A DNA stretch of 64,000 nucleotides, from assembly GCA_038380435.1 (NCBI GenBank), contig JAWZYU010000121.1, positions 124,001 to 188,000 on the forward strand, read 5' to 3'. Positions 32,454-43,937 of this stretch are shown piece by piece. Position 1 is the first letter of the stretch; the number at the start of each line of letters is the position of its first letter. The position numbers were made by a program, and so were the translations under genes. The DNA comes from Ryuthela nishihirai. Its lineage: Eukaryota; Arthropoda; Arachnida; Araneae; Heptathelidae. The notes below the pieces were generated by a model that worked only from the letters and a program-made list of their open reading frames with translations, searched no databases and was not told the origin of the DNA.

Positions 32454-33420
32454 TGTCCTGGTAGAATGGGCTATGAAGCAGCCATGGGCTACCAGACCAT
32501 GTAATATAGTTCTCCAAGCAAGTCTGTCAGCTACATCTGATGCATATGGCCACTGCACACCAATTCTAAAAAGGTCCAGTTTGACATTGTCAGCCCACAG
32601 CATCCTAGGTCTCCCCTTCTTTCTGAGGCCTTTAGGCACACTCTTCATAACCCTATTCACCAATCTATAATTATTCTTACGGGCAACATGGCCAAACCAA
32701 CGGAGTCTCTCTCTGCACAATATGCTGCTTAAAGGAGGTTGCAAACTCCTTTGCCTAACCTCATCATTAATTACAAAGTTGAACCACCTAATGTCCAATA
32801 TACTGCGTAAGCATCTGGAATCAAAAGCATCAAGTTTCCTGTTTTCTTGTTTACAAAGTGTCCAAGTTTCACTACCATAACTAACAATCGAAAGAACCAA
32901 ACTATTATACAGTCTAATTTTAGTCTTTAGGTGTATACGCCTATTTCTCCACACTCTCCATAGATTCTTAAAAGTCCCGGCAGCAATCCCTATTCGTCTG
33001 TTAATCTCATGCTGCAAATCACCATTATCTGTTACATAGCTCCCAAGATAATTAAACTGTGACAGCTGCTGAAGACTGCAACCATTCAGATTAACAGAAT
33101 CACAACCTACCTGACAAAATTTCATTACTTTAGTTTTCTCTCTGTATATAACCAAACCTTCTCTACTACCAGTTTCATCAACAGCTCGAATGAAAGAGTT
33201 CATCTCATCAACATCATTTGCCAAAACGGCTAAATCATCAGCATAATCTAAATCAGAAATTTTCGTATCTCGAGTCCATTTAAGGCCAAAATCTTTCCCT
33301 GGAAGTGAATTTTGCATAGCATAATCAATAACCAAGCTAAACAGAAAAGGAGATAAAATGCATCCATATCGAACACCAGCAGTAATGCTAAACCAATTTC
33401 TACAAGCCTTACTAACTCTA
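32406..33420 (-). pseudogene. RT thumb/C-terminal half of LINE copy C
   Basis: The frame runs 33335-32406 on the minus strand (309 codons). Features are KISDLDYADDLAVL (RT palm with the catalytic YADD), NYLGSYVTD, HEINRRIGIAAGTFKNLWRV, SYGSETWTL and SILDIRWFNFV, then LRWFGHVARKN and RKKGRPRMLW. The last ~20 codons read across the LINE 3' end into copy B and do not belong to the protein. It is interrupted upstream by the insertion at 33421-34194. The tail of copy C is at about 32454. Confidence 0.8.
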
Positions 33421-34194
33421 ACAAAAATTATATTATAGGTACATAGTGCGGTAATTAAAATTAAAGTAATTTATTTCTCTATGACACTCTTAAATGTTTT
33501 TAAGCACTTGAACACATGGAAATATGCTATCAAGTATCAATAATTATTAAGGAGCGATTTACCTACCATGCCCTAGAGGATGGGTAGCAACTGAAACTTC
33601 CTGGGATGCTTTAGGTGAGAAATTTAAAATTCGATGTTCTTGTCAGCAAGTTACTTCTCAGTGGAGATTAAAATAAGGATGATGGCTGCCAATGGTCTAC
33701 CCACCTTGGTGAATGAAATAACCATTTAGACTTTTGATAGCATAGTGTGCTTAAAAAGGTTTCTGATCCAAGGCATGTGTTTTGTGCCTTTCCTATTGGC
33801 GCTTCATCTGGTGGTACGTGAGGAACTTAGCAGATGCAGAGGAGTCAGTTGGTTGTTCTGCACGGGGGAGGGGTGTGCCATAAATTGACATGCCAGTGGC
33901 TCAGCTCTGAAGATTAGAGTGGTCGGCAGATATGAGGGTGGCCGTAATGCGATCTGCATGTAACGGAAGTTGGGAGAGAGTGTGGGATTATGGGAAATCG
34001 CCAAGATCAGCATATGTCAAGGGAGCTTCACTATTTGTGGTTATTAATTCATAATTATAATCAGTGGGGTGCTTTCAGTGAATTAATACATTTTTGCAAT
34101 TTTACATTAAGATAACTATGTTTTTGAGGGTCTCAATAATGGTTTTCATATTGGTATTGTAATTGCGAGTTTGTTTTTGTTGGGAGAGGGGTTC
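33421..34194. mobile_element. Unknown 0.77-kb insertion in LINE copy C
   Basis: LINE sequence stops at CCTTACTAACTCT and resumes at TCTCACACAAGACTCAGTG, which are contiguous in copy D. The insert has no recognised gene; it holds GC-richer patches (GGGGGAGGGGTGTGCC) and no obvious terminal inverted repeats. It could be a SINE-like or non-autonomous element. Confidence 0.45.
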
Positions 34195-36527
34195 TCTCAC
34201 ACAAGACTCAGTGCAATTATAGAGAGATTCATTATATTAAATAACTTGTCTATTATACAATATGATCACACAATCAACTAAAAATTATGATGATCAACAG
34301 AGTCCAAAGCCTTTTTGAAATCAACAAAGCTAGCAACCAAAGGTTTCTGAAACTCTAAACATTTCTCAAGAATCTGCCTAAGTGAAAATATCTGATTCAC
34401 ACATCCCTTACCACTTCTGAATCCACATTGCTCATCACGCAATTGCCTGTCAACCAGATTCTTAATTCTATTAAGTACAATCGTGCACAGAACTTTCCCC
34501 AGAACAGAGAGTTGGCTAATACCCCTATAGATTTCACAAGAATTGCGATCAACTTTTTTGAAAATAGGCATAATAGTAGCTCTGGTAAAATCCTTAGGAA
34601 CCATGCTTTTATCATAAAAGATATTCGAAATTTGAGTAACCCAACTGGTAAACAAATCATTCCAAGCTCTGAGCATTTCTGTAGTAATTTCATCTACCCC
34701 TGGGGATTTATGAAGTTTAAGTTTAGAAATAACCAAAATAACTTCAGGTTGTGTTATAGGGCCAACATTAAAGCCACCAATGCATCTATCATCATTGCAA
34801 ACAATGGGAGTAGAACTAACGACATTGTTTAGAACATCACTGAAATGCTCAGCCCACGTGACCATCACAGAATCCTCACCTTCTATAAACCTTACCTTGT
34901 TTATTCTTCAATCCCTGTACACTTGTCTTTTTTTTACCACACAAAACATTAACTATCTGGTACAGCTGTCTGCTGTTGTGCTGTCTAACTGCTTCCTTGG
35001 CTTTGTCAGCCAAGTCATCAAGCCAAAGATTCTTATCAGAAGCTAACTGATCCTTTACACATTTATTAAGCATCTTGCAGTTCCTTCTTTCTGAGATGAG
35101 CTCAAGTACCTTATCACTGAAATAATTCTGTCTCCTCTGCTCCTTTTTCCTAAACGAATACTGTTAGTTTCCAAAAAAGTCTGTTTCAAATGGTCCCATT
35201 CTTCCTCAACTTCAGTAGTAAGCAAACCATGACTGTCATAATGACTCAGTAACTTATTATGGTAAGCTTTAGCTATAAATAGGTCTTTCAGAGCTTCAAA
35301 ATTAAAGGTAAATTTTTTAACCTTACCGCAACACTTCTTAAGTTTAAGTTGCAAGACACTTTTATCAAGGTAATTGTCAGATCCAATTTCAGCTCCCCTA
35401 TATGACCTGATATTCCTAACAGAACTAGACCATTTGCTGTTAATTAATATATGATCAATCATATTCTTATGCAGCCCATCTGGTGAAACCCATGTGTACT
35501 TATGTATATCGTGGTTATTATCGTGGGCTTATCACCTCCCCCAAATGTCAGAGTCAGTACAAACTTTGGCATTGAAGTCACCTAGAACAAGGGTAATATC
35601 TCCTTTCTTGACAGATTTCAAAACATCCTGAAGTTTTCCGTAAAACCTATTCTTTTCATCCCCATCATCATCCTTGGAGGGGGCATAACAGCAGATAACA
35701 TTCAAGTCTTTAATTCTGTCTGAAATTTTGTGGTAAGGAACTTTTCATTAATGCATTTATATCCTAGAAGAGCATCTCCCCCTGCTGAGAAGCAGACCCA
35801 CACCTTCATGATGCTTATTATCTTCCCTCCCTGAGAAGAGAAATTTGAGACTACTTTTAAGAATCTGACCTTTATCTGTCCATCTGATCTCTTGTAAGCC
35901 CAGAGTATCTAAATTATAACAGTTGAATTCTTGTCTGAGGAAATAAAGAGAATAAGCTCTGTACAGAGTCCTCACATTCCAACTACCTATGGAGAGAAAA
36001 TGGTTAGTGGGATATTTAAAGAAACTGTGTTTATTGAGAGAGGGAATGCCGACAATATCAAACAGCCCCCTAATCGCTAGCATCGCGTTCCCCCACCACT
36101 AAAGGCTGAAGCCATCTATACTGGAAGACTTCCTCCAATATTGAATTTGACGATGCCAGGAGAAGCAAAGATTTCAGGTACCTGTGATGACTTTTGCTCA
36201 GGATTATCCACCAATGATAAAACATATCCTGTGAATCTATTCATTTCGGGCTGTCAACCCTCAAACAAACAAAAAACACAAAGGTACATTTTCCTTCCAC
36301 AGAAGCCCATCATTATAGCAAATTCAGGATCCACAATAAAGCTCAGAGTCTTATATCAGTCTAGTCCAGTAGGTTTATATGGTCAGCACCATAACCCTTT
36401 GTGGTTTGACCCTCTTCAGCAGGGTAGGAAAAAAAATTTAGCCATAGTTGTCCAGATCAGTAGGCCACACTAATCTGACAGCCCTCCCATTCCGTTCTCT
36501 TCCACAAGAGAGTATCTCTTTTGAAAG
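34195..36527 (-). mobile_element. LINE copy C, 5' part (RT fingers, linker, endonuclease, 5' UTR)
   Basis: Minus-strand frames: 34868-34278 (ITTEMLRAWNDLFTSW, CEIYRGISQLSVLGKV, DEQCGFRSGKGCVNQIF, SFVDFKKALDSVDHHN), 35462-35055 (endonuclease end IDHILI and AEIGSDNYLDKSV, linker) and 36083-35757 (endonuclease start SIGSWNVRTLYRA, NLDTLGLQEIRW with the catalytic Glu). The 5' UTR occupies 36090-36527. The EN catalytic SDH is SDN here. It is a complete but broken copy inserted into copy B. Confidence 0.8.
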
Positions 36528-37226
36528 GTGGAACTACCAATGCCAAAGGGACCTAAAACTGCTGCCCAAAGATTAGAATCAGTACCAAGTCTAGCATTGA
36601 AATGACCTAGTACAAGAGAAAACCTCCTTTCTTCACAGAACTCAAAATATCTTGAAACGGGCTGTAAAACATATCCATCTCATTCTCATCAGAGTCCTCT
36701 CTAGGGGCATAACAACAGATGACACTCAAGTCTTTAATTTTTGTTTCAAATTTTGCTGTAAGAAACCTTTCTTTGATGCAGTCATATCCTAGATGAGCAT
36801 CACTGGCGTGTCTGCTGAGAGGCAAACTTACACCTGGGAAATTCTTTCCATCCTCCCTTCCTGAAAAGAGAAATTTAAAGTTATTTTTGAGTATCTCACC
36901 TTTACCTGTCATCTGGTCTCTTGCAAGCCTAGAATATCTAGGTTAATAATGCTGGAATTCCTGAATGAGGACATCAAGAAAATAACGTCCTCACATTCCA
37001 CAAACTAGCAGAGAGAAAATGATTAATAGGATTTTTAAAGAAGCTAGGTTTATTGAGAGAGGTAGGGCCAACAATATCAAACAGCCCCCTGATCGCAGGC
37101 ATGTGGCAAAGACCTGTTCCTCCACTAAAGGCTGAAGTCACAAATGCCTGTAGGAACTTCAGGCACCACATTTTCAAGTGGTCCTTTTGAAGAGTCATGT
37201 GGACTGCCTGAGACACATTACTTTGG
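36528..37226 (-). mobile_element. LINE copy B, 5' portion (endonuclease)
   Basis: Endonuclease sequence: frame 36912-36607 has KFLFSGREDGKNFPGV, LGYDCIKERFLTAKF and DLSVICCYAPRED. The EN start (SLWNVRTLF) lies near 36990. The 5' side ends at CTGCCTGAGACACATTACT and is followed directly by the 3' tail of copy D. It pairs with 30376-32453 to make one copy. Confidence 0.7.
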
Positions 37227-37229
37227 TTT

Positions 37230-38356
37230 ATCTTAACATCCTCATCCTCATCCTCAAGCAGCCATGGGCTACGGAGGTCCAACCAGACGCGCAGTTTAAT
37301 TCTCCAAGCATATCTGTCCTGAGCTACATCTGCTGCATCCAGCCACTGTACACCAATTCTAACAAGGTCCTGTTTGACATTGTCTGCCCACCGCATCCTA
37401 GGTCTCCCCCTCCTTCTGAGGCCGCTAGGTACACTGTTCATAACCCTATTCGCCAATCTATAATTACCCATACGGGCAACATGGCCAAAACAGCGGAGTC
37501 TCTCTCTGTACAATATGTTGCTTAAAGGAGGTTGCAGACTCCTTTGCCTAACCTCATCATTAGTTACAAAGTTAAACCACCTGATACCCAAGATACTGCG
37601 TAAGCATCTAGAATCAAAAGCATCTAGTTTCCTGTTATCATGTTTACACAGCGTCCACGTTTCACTACCATAACTAACCCTAGAAAGAACCAAACTATTA
37701 TAGAGTCTAATTTTAGTCTGTAGGTGTATACGCCTATTTCTCCACAATTTCCATAGATTCTTAAAAGTCGCGGCATCAATACCTATTCGTCTGTTAATCT
37801 CATGTCGCACATCACTAGTATCTGTTACGTAGCTCCCAAGGTAATTAAACTGTGAGACCTGCTCAAGACTGCAACCATTCAGATTAACTGAATCACAGCC
37901 TGCCTGACCAATTTTCATTACTTTACTTTTCTCTCTGTTTATAACCAAAGCTACTCTACTACCAGTCTCATCAACAGCTCGAATGAAAGAGTTCATCACA
38001 TCAACATCCTTTGCCAAAAGGGCTAAATCATCAGCATAATCTAAATCAGAAATTTTCGTATCTCCAGCCCATTTAAGGCCAAAAGCTTTCCCTTGAAGTG
38101 AATTTCGCATAACATAATCAACAACCAAACTAAAGAGACAAGGAGACAAAATGCACCCTTGTCGAACACCAGAAGTAATGCTAAACCAATTGCTATAAGA
38201 CTTACCAACTCTCACACATGACTCAGTGTTATTATAGAGAGCTTTCATTATGTTAACTAACTTGTCTGGTATACCATATGATCGCACAATCAACCACAAA
38301 TTATGACGATCAACAGAGTCGAAAGCCTTTTTGAAATCAACAAAGCTAGCAACCAA
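37230..38356 (-). pseudogene. RT palm and thumb of LINE copy D
   Basis: It copies RNA into DNA at a nicked target. Motifs: SFVDFKKAFDSV (motif A, catalytic Asp), ITSGVRQGCILSP (motif B), DYADDLALLAKD (motif C), then NREKSKVMKIG, SRVSYGSETWTL, RSILGIRWFNFV, and a zinc-like/basic C-terminus (GHVARMGNYRLA, RRRGRPRMRWAD). The same frame continues to 36974 into copy B endonuclease (SLWNVRTLF); that extension is a junction artefact and not a fusion protein. Confidence 0.85.
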
Positions 38357-38624
38357 AGGTTTCTGAAACTCTAAACATTTCTCAAGAATCTGCCTAAGTG
38401 AAAATATCTGATCTTACACATCCCCTACCACTTCTGAATCAACATTGCTCATCACGCAATTGCCTGTCAACCAGATTCTTAATTCTATTAAGCACAATCA
38501 TGGAAAGAACTTTACCTGGAACAGAGAGTAGGCTGATACCCCTATAGTTATCACAAGAACTGCGATCACCTCTTTTGAAAATAGGGATAATAATAGCTCT
38601 GGTAAAATCTTTAGGAACCATGCC

Positions 38625-39527
38625 TTAATCATAAAAGTTATTCAAAATTTCAGTCATCCAAGTGGTAACTGAAACATTCCCAGCTCTAAGCATTTCCGTA
38701 GTAATTTCATCCACCCCTGAGGATTTATGAAGTTTAAGTTTAGAAATAGCCAAACTAACTTCAGATTGTGTTATAGGGCCAACATTAAAGCCAACAATGC
38801 ATCTATCATCATTGCAAACAATGGGAGTAGAATTAACCACATTGTTTAGAATATCACTGAAATGCTCAGCCCACCTAGCCATGACAGAATCCTCAACTTC
38901 TATAACTTTACCTTGTTTATCCTTCAATCCCTGTATACCTGTTCGTTTTCTACCACACAAAACATTAACTATCTGGTACAGCTCTCTGCTGTTGTGCTGT
39001 CTAACTGCTTCCTCATCTTTTCCAGCCAGGCCATCAAGCAAAAGATTCTTATCAGTAGCTAACTGATCCTTTACACGTTTATTAAGTTCTCTGTAATGCT
39101 TTCTATTAGGACTAGTAGGGTACTGATTAAGGACATTCCTGCAGTTCCTTCTTTCTGAAATAAGCTCAAGTGCTTTATCACTTAAATAATTCTGTCTCCT
39201 CTGCTCCTTTTTCCCTAAAAGAGTATTGTTAGTTTCCAAAAAAGCCTGTTTAAAATGGCCCCATTCTTCCTCAACTTCAGTATTAAGCAAACCATGACTG
39301 TCATAATGACTAAGTAACCTATCATGGTAAGCTTTAGCTATAACTGGGTCTTTCAGAGCTTCAGTATTAAAGGTATATTTTTTAACCCTAACACAATACT
39401 TTTTAAGTTTAAGTTGCAAGACACTTTTAACAGGGTAATTGTCAGATCCAATTTCAGCTCCACTATATGCCCTGGTATTTCTAACAGAACTAGCCCATTT
39501 GCTGTTAATTAATATATAATCAATCAA
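38625..39527 (-). pseudogene. Endonuclease end and linker of LINE copy D
   Basis: 300 codons: IDYILINSKWASSVR and AEIGSDNYPV close the APE-type endonuclease (normally SDH; here SDN). A long helical linker follows (EEEWGHFKQAFLETNN, RRQNYLSDKALELISERRN, NKRVKDQLATDKN), then RT-0/1 blocks (RWAEHFSDILNN, SEVSLAISKLKLHKSSGVDE, TEMLRAGN). It ends at a stop 3 bp before the RT-finger frame (38621-38439), so a single nonsense change separates them. Confidence 0.8.
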
Positions 39528-40870
39528 ATTGTTATGCAGCCCATCAGGTGAAACCCATGTGTACTTATGTATGTCGTGGTGTTTGTAATAAGTGTTAGTT
39601 TACTTACCTGTAGGAGACGTTGCCCATTGCCATTGCAGCTACCAATAACAAAGGGGCCTATTACTCCTGCCCAAAGGTCAGAGTCGGTACCAACTTTGAC
39701 ATTGAAGTCACCAAGAACAAGGGTAATATCTCGTTTCTTGACAGAATTCAAATTATCCTGAAGTTGTCCTTAAAACCTATTCTTCTCATCCTCATTAGAA
39801 TCCTCATTGGGGGCATATAGCAGATAACATTCAAGTCTTTAATGCTTGTCTGAAATTTTGCTGTAAGAAACCTTTCATTAATGCACTCATATCCTAGAAG
39901 AGCATCACTAGCATGTATGCTGCGAAGGAGCCCCACGCCTTGGTGATGCTTTCCATCCTCCCTCCCTGTAAAGAGAAATTTAAAGTTATTTTAAAGTATC
40001 TCATTTTTACCTGTTTATCTGGTCTCTTGCAAGCCTAGAATATCTAGGTTATAGCGCTGGAATTCGTGCATAAGGACATCAAGAGAATAATCTGTATGTA
40101 ATGTCCTCACGTTCCACATTCCTGCAGATCGAAAATGATTAGTAAGAAATTAGGTTTATTGAGATTGGTAGGGCCAACAATATCAAACAGCCCCCTGATC
40201 GCAGGCATGGGGCAAAGACCTGTTCCTCCTCCGCTAAAGGCTGAAGTCACCGATGCTGGTAGGAACTTCAGGCACCACCTTTTCAAGTGGACTTTTTCAA
40301 GAGCCATATGGCCTGCCTGAGACACATTACTCCAGTTTAGGCTTGACGATGCCCAACTAGCAAGTAAGGTTCAGGTACCTGCGATGGCCTCTGATTAGGA
40401 TTATCCACCAGCTGATATAAGGTATCCCATGCCTCTGTTCACTTAGAGCTGGCAACCCAGAAGCAAACAGAAAACAGCAGCAGACTCTCCCTCAACAGAG
40501 GCCCACCAGTGCAGCAAGTCCAGGATCCATAATCAAGCTCAAATTCATAAACAAGTCCAGTCTAGTAGGTATAAATGGTCAGCACCAGGACCCTGTGAAG
40601 TTGACCACTCCTCAGCAGGGTTGAAAAAAAAGAAAAAAGTGGCCATAGATGACCAGATCAGTAGGCCATACTGAACTGGCAGCCCTCCCCTTCCGTTCCC
40701 TTCCAAAAGAGAATATCTCTTTTGAAAGGTACTAACGGCCTGCACCATGAGAAGGTGGGGTCGGACATTAGGTGCTAGACCTGGCTGGTTCTGTGCATCA
40801 TCACTAGGGATTGGTACACAGCTCTCCTTCCAGTTTACGCCTAGCTACCATTTACAGGACCTTATCTTTA

Positions 40871-42286
40871 CAGCTCACTAAATATGAAAATCACAACTGT
40901 AATGAGATTTACAAATAATACATATAGAGCAGAATTTAAAAAAATTATTGTGGTAGCGTTTGAGGGATATTCCACTGACAGCAATAATATACCGACTCTT
41001 CTGACAGAGGTGTGGGAAATGCAATTACTTCAATTTAAGAATTAAGAGAAGAATACTTTTTTGTTGTATTACTAATAAAATATTATTTGCATTTATTCCC
41101 TTCATCTGCTTGCTCAAATTTAAACTTTTAATGGAATGAAACATTAGGGAAGGGGAAAACTTCATTCTCTTTGAAAACGAGATTCTCATATGCACCAGAG
41201 GTGATATTCGTTTTTCTACTTAAGGATAATTTTTCTTTTTCTATTATCCATAGAATATAGATTTCTATCTAGAACCTTCTGAGGAATGTAAATTTTATGC
41301 CAGTTGCTCTTTAAAGATATAGGTTTGTTTTTTCCTGGCTTTTAATAACGTAGTTTTTTCTAGTGGCTATTTACGAATATAATTTTTTTTTGTGACTTTT
41401 TAGGAATATTTTCAATTTTTTTTTCTGGTGATTTTCAGGAACTTGTTTTTTGTAGTGACATTTTAAGGATACAGTTTTCTTGATGGCTATTACCTAACAT
41501 TCGTTGACCACCTTTCACTCTAGGTGGTGTGATGGTGTCACATTCCATCAAGGAAAGAAGACAGCAACGGACTTTCCAAGTCCATCACTCTCCGCTTTCT
41601 CACCACAGCAGGGTAAGAGGGGGGAGGGGGAGAATCTAAATGTTTGTACAGTTGTGACTAGAGACTTGAAATGGCAGATTGCCAGCCAGGCTTTCAATCT
41701 GCCACTACTTAATTGGATTACTAAACAGTGTTCATCCTTTTTGTTTTAATTTTGTTCATTGTATATATTTTGCTTAATCTTGTGTCTGATTACTTATTTC
41801 ATTTCTAGGTATATATAGCCAAGTACCTGAAACTTTAAAAAAAGGTAAAAAAAGCTTGCAATAAAGTATACGAAGTAAATTAACACTGATAGAAAGCAGA
41901 AAATTACAGAAATGGAAAAAAAATTCATTTAAACATTCAGTTGACACTAATCTACTGTTTGAAATTCTGTACATCCAAAAGAATATATTCTAAGTGTTTA
42001 CACATTTATATTTTCCGTAGAGAAAAATATATATATATGATTCATTAAAGTGGAACATATTTTGTCAAATTGACAAAATATGCATCATGTTAACAACATT
42101 GAAAGGTGCTTCATGTGCATAAAATATCGTGAATACGACACTGAATAAATTAGATTCATAAATTGTTTTAGCTGGAACAAAAATGTGTTTCTTATTTGTC
42201 ATAAAGAACTGACAAGAAGGCAAAGAAATGCTTTCTATTTGTGAAAAATACAAAAAGTGAAATCAGAGTTGGAACTATTAGTGTGA
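40871..42286. other. Gap between the LINE cluster and the zinc-finger array
   Basis: AT-rich with repeated T-runs at 41320-41490 of the type (A)GTGGCTATTT / GTGACTTTTTAGGAA / GTGATTTTCAGGAA. A block at 41150-41235 resembles 59830-59910 (TTCTCTTTGAAAA, then CAGAGGTGATAT/CAGAGGCGATAT). The 81-codon frame at 41504-41749 has no domain. Confidence 0.4.
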
Positions 42287-42994
42287 GCAGAACAAACACT
42301 TGTGTGTACGAAATTTTTCCAGATACAAAGATATAAAGAGCACTTCTGAGATAACATGCAGAAATTTTACAGCAGATGTCATATTATGTAATGGAGAATA
42401 TTGATTGAACAGTACCTGTATTCTAATACATAGGAAAATCATATGTAGGTGAAATATGCAAAGAAAGTTTCAAAAGCAAGCTTCTGCTCTAATATCAGTA
42501 TTTTACAATCACGATACATAAGAGTGAACCAAATCTTCAGAGTCTTCAATAACATTTTCATGAACAGGGAAAGGAGAAAAAAAATTGGGTATAGAAAGTT
42601 TTCCTTAAAATCTTTTATTTTGCACACGATAAGGAGAGGACATATATCAGTGAAGTACAAAACAAAAGTTTTGAAAGAAAGCCTGTGATATTTTTATTTT
42701 TATCCTGCAAAATACACTCCACATATATGTGAAAAATGCAAAAATTCATTTAAAACAAAGCAGAATCCTGAATACCATTTTTAATTTCACAATAGAAAAG
42801 AAAAACTGTCTGCTGTATGTATAATAATAAATTAGTGAACAAAGCTCATTTATGGTCTATTATCTCTCACAAAGCATGTAGCAAAGAATTAACACAAAAA
42901 CCTCACCTAAATATTATTTGGCACATATGAGAGAGAAGCTACATGAGTGTGAAACATATAACTAGGAATTGGATGATAAATGGTGTATTAAGGT
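42287..42994 (+). pseudogene. Decayed zinc-finger array, 5' flank
   Basis: It begins with the paralogue of 1-236 and continues with relic fingers such as HICEKCKNSFKTKQN near 42720 (two Cys present, His lost) and REKLHECETYN near 42930. Stops interrupt every finger. Confidence 0.6.
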
Positions 42995-43008
42995 TCACAT
43001 TGTGATAT

Positions 43009-43548
43009 TGATCTCTATGTTGCGATCTTATGCAACCACGGCAATTCCCGGTTCCGCCTGACAGCACTACCTGGTTAAGAAAAGCCATGACTACCAAGAG
43101 CCGGGGGCAAGGAATACGCCCTATAGGCGCACCTCAACCCCGGCCTCACATGGCAGCAGTCCTATAGAAGGAAAGCTGACCACCGGAAGAAACCTTACTT
43201 TAATCTATTCCCCGGTTTGCAAATGTGCAAGGATATAAAGATCCAAGCTCGATCGGCACCCGGGGTGGAGACTCTTAGTAAGACCCAGACTTTTTGAACA
43301 GCTCGTGCCTACTAGGCCGGGGAACACCTTTCGGCAGAGCCGTTGAACTGACCACACAGGTCCCTGAGAGGTGAGGTCTCCGACGCCGTCACCATCTGAC
43401 CGGCAATCAAGCCGGCCGGCAGCATCTTCGACCTCGGTTGGCTTTAGCCATGTCCAACCGGTGACCCAATCCGGCTGGCACAGCCTTCAGCCGGGTTGCT
43501 GGGCCCTAGGCCCCACCACCACGACAAGGTGGTCCCCTATCGGGGGGG
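43009..43548. mobile_element. GC-rich 540-bp insertion with imperfect 14-bp duplication
   Basis: TCACATTGTGATAT (42995-43008) and TCACAATGTGATAT (43549-43562) flank a block whose composition contrasts strongly with its surroundings. It contains paired segments such as ACCACC-ACGACAA-GGTGGT (stem-loop) near 43515-43533. No long protein is likely; a 63-codon frame is within. A non-LTR 5'/SINE-like retrotransposed piece is the favoured guess, orientation uncertain. Confidence 0.5.
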
Positions 43549-43562
43549 TCACAATGTGATAT

Positions 43563-43900
43563 GCAAAAATGGAAAACCACATATTTTAATGTGTAAAAAT
43601 AGATTTTCAAGTAAAGGATCATTGAAATTTCATTATCGAACAGAGAAGCCACATATCCCTGAAATATATAGGTAGAAATTTCATATGCAGATTTAAGGAC
43701 CACTTTCTTACTCTCCCAAGAAAAATCAGCACATTTTAAAAATAAGTAAACGAAATAAGTAAAAACATCAGACAAATTAAATTTTAGGTGTTATTTTCTT
43801 AAACGCAGGGAAAAATTACATGTATGTGAAATATGTAATAAGAAATTTGCACTGAAATCTTCCCTTAGGAAGCATGTTCTGACACACACAGGAAAAAACC
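43563..43900 (+). pseudogene. Decayed fingers just upstream of the open array
   Basis: One finger is complete in a different frame at about 43808-43890 (HVCEICNKKFALKSSLRKH, then HTG). A missing base in the following linker (ACAGGAAAAAACC against ACAGGGGAAAAACC) shifts the frame into the main ORF. Confidence 0.65.
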
Positions 43901-43937
43901 GCATGTATGTGAAATATGTAAAAAGAAATTTGAAAAG

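Larger units (their letters stand above)
37227..40870 (-). mobile_element. LINE copy D, nearly full length
   Basis: This is the best-preserved copy. From 5' (right): UTR 40330-40870, EN 39530-40330 (ITLVLGDFNVKVGTDSD, IDYILI, GSDNYPV), linker (38625-39527, 300 codons), RT fingers (38439-38621) and RT palm/thumb (about 37240-38356). The 3' end is a (GAGGAT)n tail on the minus strand at about 37228-37258, as in elements that finish in simple repeats. Breaks: frameshift near 38420 (an extra T in CTGATCTTACACATCC), a stop at 38623, and stops in the EN. RT motifs SGVRQGCILSP and DYADDLALL are intact. Confidence 0.85.

Noticed and set aside
36974..38356. A 460-codon ORF that looks like RT fused to an endonuclease start at its C-terminus
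   Set aside because: The last ~100 codons cross the 3' tail of LINE copy D into the 5' end of copy B; it is a junction artefact, not a fusion gene.
43371..43559. A 62-codon proline/serine-rich ORF
   Set aside because: It lies wholly in the GC-rich insertion and extends into its target duplication; composition alone keeps it open.
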